Assembly: GCA_945903635.1 (NCBI GenBank)
Contig: CAMDOT010000019.1
Span: 1-45,579 of the forward strand
DNA: 45,579 nt
Origin: Rhizobium sp. Q54
Lineage (GTDB): Bacteria > Pseudomonadota > Alphaproteobacteria > Reyranellales > Reyranellaceae
Direction: 5' to 3'
Of this stretch, positions 41,075 to 45,579 are shown one piece after another. Both the position numbers and the translations under genes were made by a program. The notes beneath the pieces are model-generated. The model searched no databases, was not told where the DNA came from, and saw only the letters and a program-made list of their open reading frames with translations. Numbering within the stretch: position 1 is the first letter of the stretch; every line of letters starts with the position of its first letter.

Positions 41075-42643
41075 GTGGGCAAGGTCAAAAACGTTCTGTT
41101 CATCATGTGCGACCAGCTGCGCGCCGATCACCTGTCGTGCGCCGGCCATCCGCATCTGCAGACGCCCGCCATCGACGCGCTGGCCAGGCGCGGCGTGCGC
41201 TTTCCGCGCGCCTATGTGCAGTCGGGCGTCTGCGGGCCCAGCCGCATGAGCTACTACACCGGCCGCTACATGTTCTCGCACGGCGCCACCTGGAACCGCG
41301 TGCCGCTTTCCTTGCGCGAAAAGACCATCGGCGATTACCTGACGCCCGCCGGCATAAAAGTGGCGCTGGCCGGCAAGACCCACGTCATGCCCGACCTCGA
41401 AGGCCTGGAGCGTTACGGCATCGAGGGTGGCTCGGCGCTCGACGCGCTGCTGCGCGCCGGCCGCTTCGAGGAGGTCGACCGCTACGACGGCCATCATCCG
41501 CCGGGCAAGGAGAGCGGCTACCCCGACTATCTCCGGCGCCACGGCTACAACAGCGACGATCCCTGGACCGACTACGTCATCGCAGCCGACGGCCCTGACG
41601 GGACCGCGCTCAGCGGCTGGCACATGCGCAACGTCCACCTGCCGGCGCGCGTGAAGGAGGAGCATTCCGAGACCGCCTACATGACGCGCGAGGCCATGCG
41701 CTTCATGGATGAACACGATGAACGACCGTGGTGTTTGCACCTGTCCTACGTGAAGCCGCACTGGCCCTACATGGCGCCCGCGCCCTATCACAACATGTAC
41801 GGCCCCGCCGACATGCTGCCGCTCAATCGCGACGAACAGGAACGCGGCGCCAACGAACATCCCGTGCTGGCCGCCTACCGCGAGCACGAGGAATCGATTT
41901 CCTTCTCCCGTCCCGAGGCGCCCGGCATCGTGCGCCCGGCCTACATGGGCCTGATAAAGCAGCTCGACGACTGGCTGGGCCGCCTGTTCGCCCACATGGA
42001 AAAGAGCGGCCGCCTCGACGACACGCTGATCTTCTTCACCTCCGACCACGGCGATTTCCAGGGCGACCATTGGCTCGGCGAAAAGGAGATGTTTTACGAG
42101 GAGGCGCTGCGCGTGCCTTTCATCGTCGTCGATCCCGATCCGGAAGCCGACCTTACACGCGGTACCGTCGATGAAAGATTCGTCGAGGCGATCGACGTCG
42201 TGCCCACCATGCTCGAGGCGCTGGGCCTGCCGCCCAACGACCATCTCGTCGAAGGCCGCTCGCTGATCCCGCTCACGCGCAGGATCCATCTCGATACCTG
42301 GCGCGACGCGGTCTTCTCCGAACTCGACTATTCCTTCCGCCAGGCCCGGCTGATCCTGAAGCGCAAGCCGGGCGAATGCCGCGCCATCATGGTCCGCACC
42401 GACCGCTGGAAATACGTCTGGTGGCAGGACTTCCGCCCGATGCTGTTCGATCTCCAGAACGACCCCAGGGAACGGCGCGACCTTGGCGCGAGCGATAGCC
42501 ACGCCGAGATCCGCCGCGAGATGGAGCAGCGCCTGGGCGACTGGCTGCGCCTGCGCAAGACCCGCGTCACGGTCGACGACGCCTACGTCGCCGCCCGCAC
42601 CGCCACCCACAAGAAGGCCGGCGTGTTTTTCGGCCAGTGGTGA
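41075..42643 (+). CDS. Sulfatase / phosphonate-monoesterase-type hydrolase
   Basis: About 522 residues of the alkaline phosphatase/sulfatase superfamily. The formylglycine motif is CGPSR (C53) followed by MSYYTGRYMFSHG. Metal ligands appear in FIMCDQLRADHL near the N-terminus and in IFFTSDHGDFQGDHWLGEKEMFYEEALRVPFIV. The Cys suits conversion to formylglycine by a sulfatase-modifying enzyme, which is not encoded here. The substrate may be a sulfate, phosphonate or phosphate ester. No signal peptide. GTG 41075 with AGAGGA upstream is preferred; ATG 41051 lies inside the palindromic repeat. Confidence 0.9.
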   Translation: MGKVKNVLFIMCDQLRADHLSCAGHPHLQTPAIDALARRGVRFPRAYVQSGVCGPSRMSYYTGRYMFSHGATWNRVPLSLREKTIGDYLTPAGIKVALAGKTHVMPDLEGLERYGIEGGSALDALLRAGRFEEVDRYDGHHPPGKESGYPDYLRRHGYNSDDPWTDYVIAADGPDGTALSGWHMRNVHLPARVKEEHSETAYMTREAMRFMDEHDERPWCLHLSYVKPHWPYMAPAPYHNMYGPADMLPLNRDEQERGANEHPVLAAYREHEESISFSRPEAPGIVRPAYMGLIKQLDDWLGRLFAHMEKSGRLDDTLIFFTSDHGDFQGDHWLGEKEMFYEEALRVPFIVVDPDPEADLTRGTVDERFVEAIDVVPTMLEALGLPPNDHLVEGRSLIPLTRRIHLDTWRDAVFSELDYSFRQARLILKRKPGECRAIMVRTDRWKYVWWQDFRPMLFDLQNDPRERRDLGASDSHAEIRREMEQRLGDWLRLRKTRVTVDDAYVAARTATHKKAGVFFGQW

Positions 42644-42661
42644 GGGGCCAGTGCGAGGGAC

Positions 42662-42781
42662 TTTCCCGACGCCCCGATGTCGGGAAATTCGTGTCGGAAA
42701 ATTCAAGGCGTTGATCGGCAAGCTTTTTCGCCGGCCGTTTTCCGACACCTGCGTGTCGAAGAATGCGCGCGGTGTCGGGAA
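42662..42781. repeat. Cluster of GTGTCGGRAA inverted/direct motifs
   Basis: TTTCCCGAC / GTCGGGAAA form a 9-base stem (42662-42687). GTGTCGGAAAA (42691) pairs perfectly with TTTTCCGACAC (42738-42748). Degenerate GTGTCGAAGAA (42753) and GTGTCGGGAA (42772) follow. Six copies of one motif in 120 bases lie between the sulfatase end and the end of the convergent gene. No CDS is seen in 42644-42804. Confidence 0.75.
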
Positions 42782-42804
42782 TCTTCTTCGCGCCACCTCC
42801 AACG

Positions 42805-43599
42805 TCAGACCCTGGCGAAGGCAGGCTTCTCGACGCCGATCATCGTGTCGTAAGCCTTGAGGATCGTCTCCTCCGGCGTGCTTGTGATGCCGCTGTCGTG
42901 GTAGATCGCCTTCAGCCACATCGCCATCTTCGTATGATAGCCGTTGATGAAGCGTTCCGTCATGACCTTGCGCAGCATCTCCTCGCCCTTGGCGACATAG
43001 GCCGAATCGGGTTGGCCACCCTCCACCAGATGACGGCAGGCCCACTGGCCGAACATCAGCTCTGCCCGCACGATGGCAGGCGCCGACGAGGCCTTGGTCG
43101 TCAGCCCTCCCTCATGGCAGAGAGCAAGACCGACGTCGTAGCGCCGCGCCGCCAGGTTGAGTGGAAGCGAGAGTTCGAGCCCTTCCCGCTTCAGCAGCTT
43201 CTGCCCATTGGGTTTGAAACGGTCGAACCTGTCCCACTGCCGCCAGTCCGCCTCGCTTGCACGGGCGAACTCTGCCACTGCAGGATCGCCGTCGATCAGC
43301 CACTTGCTCAGGCCCAGCGTCTGCCACCATTGGTACACGCGGAAGCATTCGTCCGAATTCTTGCCTTCGGCCGGGTAAGGCTGCGCTTCCGACCAAGCCA
43401 CCATCGTCCTCGCCGTCGGCAGAACCCGATCGCGCAGACCCAAAAGATAAGCCTCTATTAAATCACCCAGCCTGGACTCCATGTAGCCAGCTCGATTGAA
43501 TGGGCCGGTCTTCTCCGGCTCGAACTTCATTACGCGCGGCAAATGGAAGTCGAGGTAGAATTTTTGGTCACGTTCAGGATCAAAGTCTCTCGACATCAT
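42805..43599 (-). CDS. Putative immunity protein (helical, unassigned family)
   Basis: A 264-residue soluble, mostly helical protein, rich in Trp/Tyr/Phe and charged residues (FYLDFHLPRVMKFEPEKTG, CFRVYQWWQTLGLSKWLIDGD, WRQWDRFDRFKPNG, NGYHTKMAMWLKAIYHD). I recognise no family with certainty. Its ATG overlaps the stop of the nuclease-tipped gene by four bases (CCATGATG), with GGAGG just upstream inside that gene. This arrangement is typical of a toxin followed by its immunity gene. PoNi-like (DUF1910/DUF1911) proteins, which neutralise PD-(D/E)XK effectors, are a comparison to test, not a call. ATG 43596 is an alternative start. Confidence 0.6.
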   Translation of the reverse strand: MMSRDFDPERDQKFYLDFHLPRVMKFEPEKTGPFNRAGYMESRLGDLIEAYLLGLRDRVLPTARTMVAWSEAQPYPAEGKNSDECFRVYQWWQTLGLSKWLIDGDPAVAEFARASEADWRQWDRFDRFKPNGQKLLKREGLELSLPLNLAARRYDVGLALCHEGGLTTKASSAPAIVRAELMFGQWACRHLVEGGQPDSAYVAKGEEMLRKVMTERFINGYHTKMAMWLKAIYHDSGITSTPEETILKAYDTMIGVEKPAFARV

Positions 43600-45579
43600 G
43601 GCCTCCGTTCCGGGTTGACGACGGTGCGCTCGCCGCCCACGATTCTTTCAACCACACCGTTGCGCGCACTGCCAGTGCCGACCGTGACGATTGTCACGTT
43701 CCGGCCTTCCGTATTTTCCAGGGCCTTGGTGCCGGCCTCGGGCGACAGACGCCCGCTCGTCACCGCCGTTTCGACAACACGTCTTGCGTGTTTCAGAGCA
43801 TCCTCCAATGACTTCTGTGACTGATGTGCCCGCTGACCAGGAGCGATCGACGTATCCGCACCGCGCCACTTGGAATCCCAGATGTGAACCTCGCCGTTGA
43901 GGTCGACCGAGATCACGTCCGGTCCCCGCTCGCCCGCCTTGCGGCCGAACTCGATGACCGTGTGGTCCGGGAAGTGACGGGCGATGTCGTTCGCCAGCCC
44001 GTACTCACCGCGCAGGCCCTTGCGATGGCTCTCGTTGTCCGGCTGGTAGTCCCGCCCCGCCGCCGGTTCGCCGACCCGCGGATCGAGCTTGACGCCGGCT
44101 GCCGTATCGATGCCGTCGGCGCCGGTGTACTGGTCCCGATCGGTCACATTATCTCTCCTGCTCAGCCAGTGGGCCAGGAGCGGGAATGCGTATTTCAAAG
44201 CGTCCGGGAACTGAGGGGGCGGTGGCGCACCCGGATCGGTCTCCCGAACGACGAGACCCGGCGGGCCGTTGTCGTCTCTTTTCGGAGCCTCGCCGGGCGG
44301 GCGGGCCATTTCGCTGCTGCCGGGGCGATCGACGGTATCGCCGACCGCTTTGCCGAGGGTCAGCGCGCCGATGGCGGCGGCGGTCAGCTCCAGCAGGTAC
44401 GGAATCGCCACCACCGGCGCGCCCACAGTCTGCGCCGTCGCCACCGGTCCCTCGCGATCCCAGACTTCCGTCTGTGACGGCCCGGCCATCGGCTCGACGG
44501 TGCGCGTCACCCGCTCGCCGTCGAAGGTGGTGGTGACGGTACCCTGCGCTTCGCCCTCGAGATCGCGCACCGTGTCGACCTGCGACCAGTGCGTCTCGTC
44601 GGGATAGGACCATCGGCTTTCCACGCGATGGCCGTCGGCGAAGACGGTGACGGTCGAGGCGAGGCGGTCCTGTTCGTCGTAGGCTTCCGTCACGTCGGCC
44701 GGACCACGCCCGGTCTCGACTCCGCGTCGCGTGACCAGCCTGGTGCCGTCGTCGAACCGCGTGATCTCGGGCGTGGCCGACGCTGCCTGGGGCGGCGCTT
44801 CCGGGTCGATGGACGCTGAGTCGACCGAAGACGGCTCGACGGTTTCGACCGTGCGCCGGACAATCGCATCGAGATCGGCGCCGAGCGGCGGGGGACCTTC
44901 GATGACCTCGAAGCTGTCCAGACTGTCGCGTGCCCGCGCGCGGGCCTCGCGGGCGGTGGGGCTGTCGAGATTGATCTCCCTGGCCTGGAGTGCATGGTCG
45001 AGGCCGATCAATGTGTGTGACCAGCGCATCTGCGCCGGCTCGGTCCGACCCTCGGCCTCCGCCTGCTGGATCGCGGCCAGGCGGCCAAAATCCCGGTCAT
45101 CGAGTTGCAGCCGGTGGCGGTCGAGGTCGATACCGGCGAAAGCCCATGCCTCATACGCCGCCTGCCGGTCGAGCCGGTCGTGGAGCTCGGGATCGGTCTC
45201 AACCCGGCCCGAGGCGGCGGCACGCTCCAGTCCCTTCCACTGATCCGGCGCCAGCCAGTCGCGCACCTCGAAGGGCAGCATCGCCAGCGGGACTTCAGGA
45301 TTCCCGTTCAGCCAGTCCAGTGCAGCCACACCGGCCTCGGCCTGCTGCTTGTTCCACTGCCGTTCGGCACGGCGCTGGGCGAAGGCGGCAACCTGGCCGA
45401 TGCGGGCGCGCACCTCGTCGCTCGCATCGGCGGGCGTGAGTTCAGCGGCACGTTCCGCGAAGACCTCGGCGCCCGGCGGTCCCGCCGGTTCGATCGGGAT
45501 ACCTTCCATATCGCGTTCGACGTCGCGGTAGACGACGGCCTCGCGAGCCCTCACGAAGCGGCGGTCGATTGCGGCCTGA
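43596..45579 (-). CDS. Virion-like protein with C-terminal nuclease toxin domain (5' end outside window)
   Basis: The frame is open through the right edge; at least 660 residues are visible. The first third (AERQWNKQQAEAGVAALDWL, LPFEVRDWLAPDQWKGLERAAASGRVETDPELHDRLDRQ) reads like helical phage virion or ejection proteins. A middle part has Rhs/YD-like strands (DEQDRLASTVTVFADGHRVESRWSYPDETHW), then a hydrophobic stretch (VVAIPYLLELTAAAIGALTLG). The last 140 residues fit a PD-(D/E)XK nuclease: RGEYG (E517), RGPDVIS (D546), VHIWDSKW (D560, K562), numbering from the GTG at 45554. The stop overlaps the putative immunity gene. Likely a polymorphic toxin delivered by a phage-type particle or secretion system (inference). 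Confidence 0.65.
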   Translation of the reverse strand, partial: QAAIDRRFVRAREAVVYRDVERDMEGIPIEPAGPPGAEVFAERAAELTPADASDEVRARIGQVAAFAQRRAERQWNKQQAEAGVAALDWLNGNPEVPLAMLPFEVRDWLAPDQWKGLERAAASGRVETDPELHDRLDRQAAYEAWAFAGIDLDRHRLQLDDRDFGRLAAIQQAEAEGRTEPAQMRWSHTLIGLDHALQAREINLDSPTAREARARARDSLDSFEVIEGPPPLGADLDAIVRRTVETVEPSSVDSASIDPEAPPQAASATPEITRFDDGTRLVTRRGVETGRGPADVTEAYDEQDRLASTVTVFADGHRVESRWSYPDETHWSQVDTVRDLEGEAQGTVTTTFDGERVTRTVEPMAGPSQTEVWDREGPVATAQTVGAPVVAIPYLLELTAAAIGALTLGKAVGDTVDRPGSSEMARPPGEAPKRDDNGPPGLVVRETDPGAPPPPQFPDALKYAFPLLAHWLSRRDNVTDRDQYTGADGIDTAAGVKLDPRVGEPAAGRDYQPDNESHRKGLRGEYGLANDIARHFPDHTVIEFGRKAGERGPDVISVDLNGEVHIWDSKWRGADTSIAPGQRAHQSQKSLEDALKHARRVVETAVTSGRLSPEAGTKALENTEGRNVTIVTVGTGSARNGVVERIVGGERTVVNPERRP

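Noticed and set aside
42662..42781. Possible CRISPR array
   Set aside because: Copies are short, degenerate, in both orientations and irregularly spaced; no cas gene in the window.

Overview
The window reads as chromosome of a high-GC Gram-negative alphaproteobacterium. GC-rich codons are used throughout, and TTG and GTG starts are frequent. Tat-dependent and cytochrome c exports are present, and there are NtrC/sigma-54/IHF-type promoter parts and alphaproteobacterial palindromic repeats. Genus cannot be fixed from the sequence; a soil or freshwater rhizobial or Reyranella-like lineage is an inference. I see no rRNA, tRNA or CRISPR array.

Layout. (1) 1-6.5 kb: DUF1127 protein, GcvA-like LysR regulator, dihaem cytochrome c, flavin monooxygenase with a MarR regulator, PPOX flavoprotein, membrane class III adenylate/guanylate cyclase. 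(2) 6.5-11.1 kb: fatty acid desaturase, NYN/OST-HTH protein, methyltransferase and a racemase-fold protein lacking both catalytic cysteines. A small membrane protein and a frameshifted phage terminase-small-subunit-like remnant follow. (3) 11.2-17.7 kb: a six-gene minus-strand operon with a polyamine/opine-type ABC importer and two tandem paralogous amidohydrolases. (4) 17.7-24.3 kb: P-loop kinase, hydroxyproline epimerase, a DUF559 nuclease gene bracketed by inverted palindromic repeats, CoA-transferase, alpha/beta hydrolase, and an SDR/DUF1445/DUF2848 operon. (5) 24.5-26.4 kb: a membrane Ser/Thr kinase with C-terminal MORN repeats.

(6) 26.5-39.1 kb is the core of the window, a complete nitrate assimilation locus. 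nasT is followed by a regulatory leader and then eight tightly packed genes: nasS, nrtA, nrtB, an nrt-type ATPase, nirA, an Fe-S/FAD reductase, nasA and cysG. Nitrate is imported, reduced by NasA (probably fed by the flavoprotein), and nitrite goes to ammonium through sirohaem NirA, with CysG making the sirohaem. The leader holds, in order, an NtrC-like dyad, a perfect IHF consensus, a sigma-54 -24/-12 promoter, two hairpins with identical AATGGC hexaloops (ANTAR target) and an intrinsic terminator with eight T. nasS lies downstream of this attenuator, so the inhibitor of NasT would itself need NasT for expression.

(7) 39.1-42.8 kb: DUF882 exported protein, macrodomain protein, DUF924 protein, sulfatase-type hydrolase, and a palindrome-rich spacer. 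(8) 42.8-45.6 kb: the 3' part of a large phage-virion-like protein ending in a candidate PD-(D/E)XK nuclease domain. Its stop overlaps the start of a helical protein gene, as in toxin-immunity pairs. The large gene runs off the right edge.

The most interesting items are the nitrate leader and its wiring, the repeat-bracketed DUF559 gene with covarying repeat stems, and the virion-protein/nuclease plus putative immunity pair.
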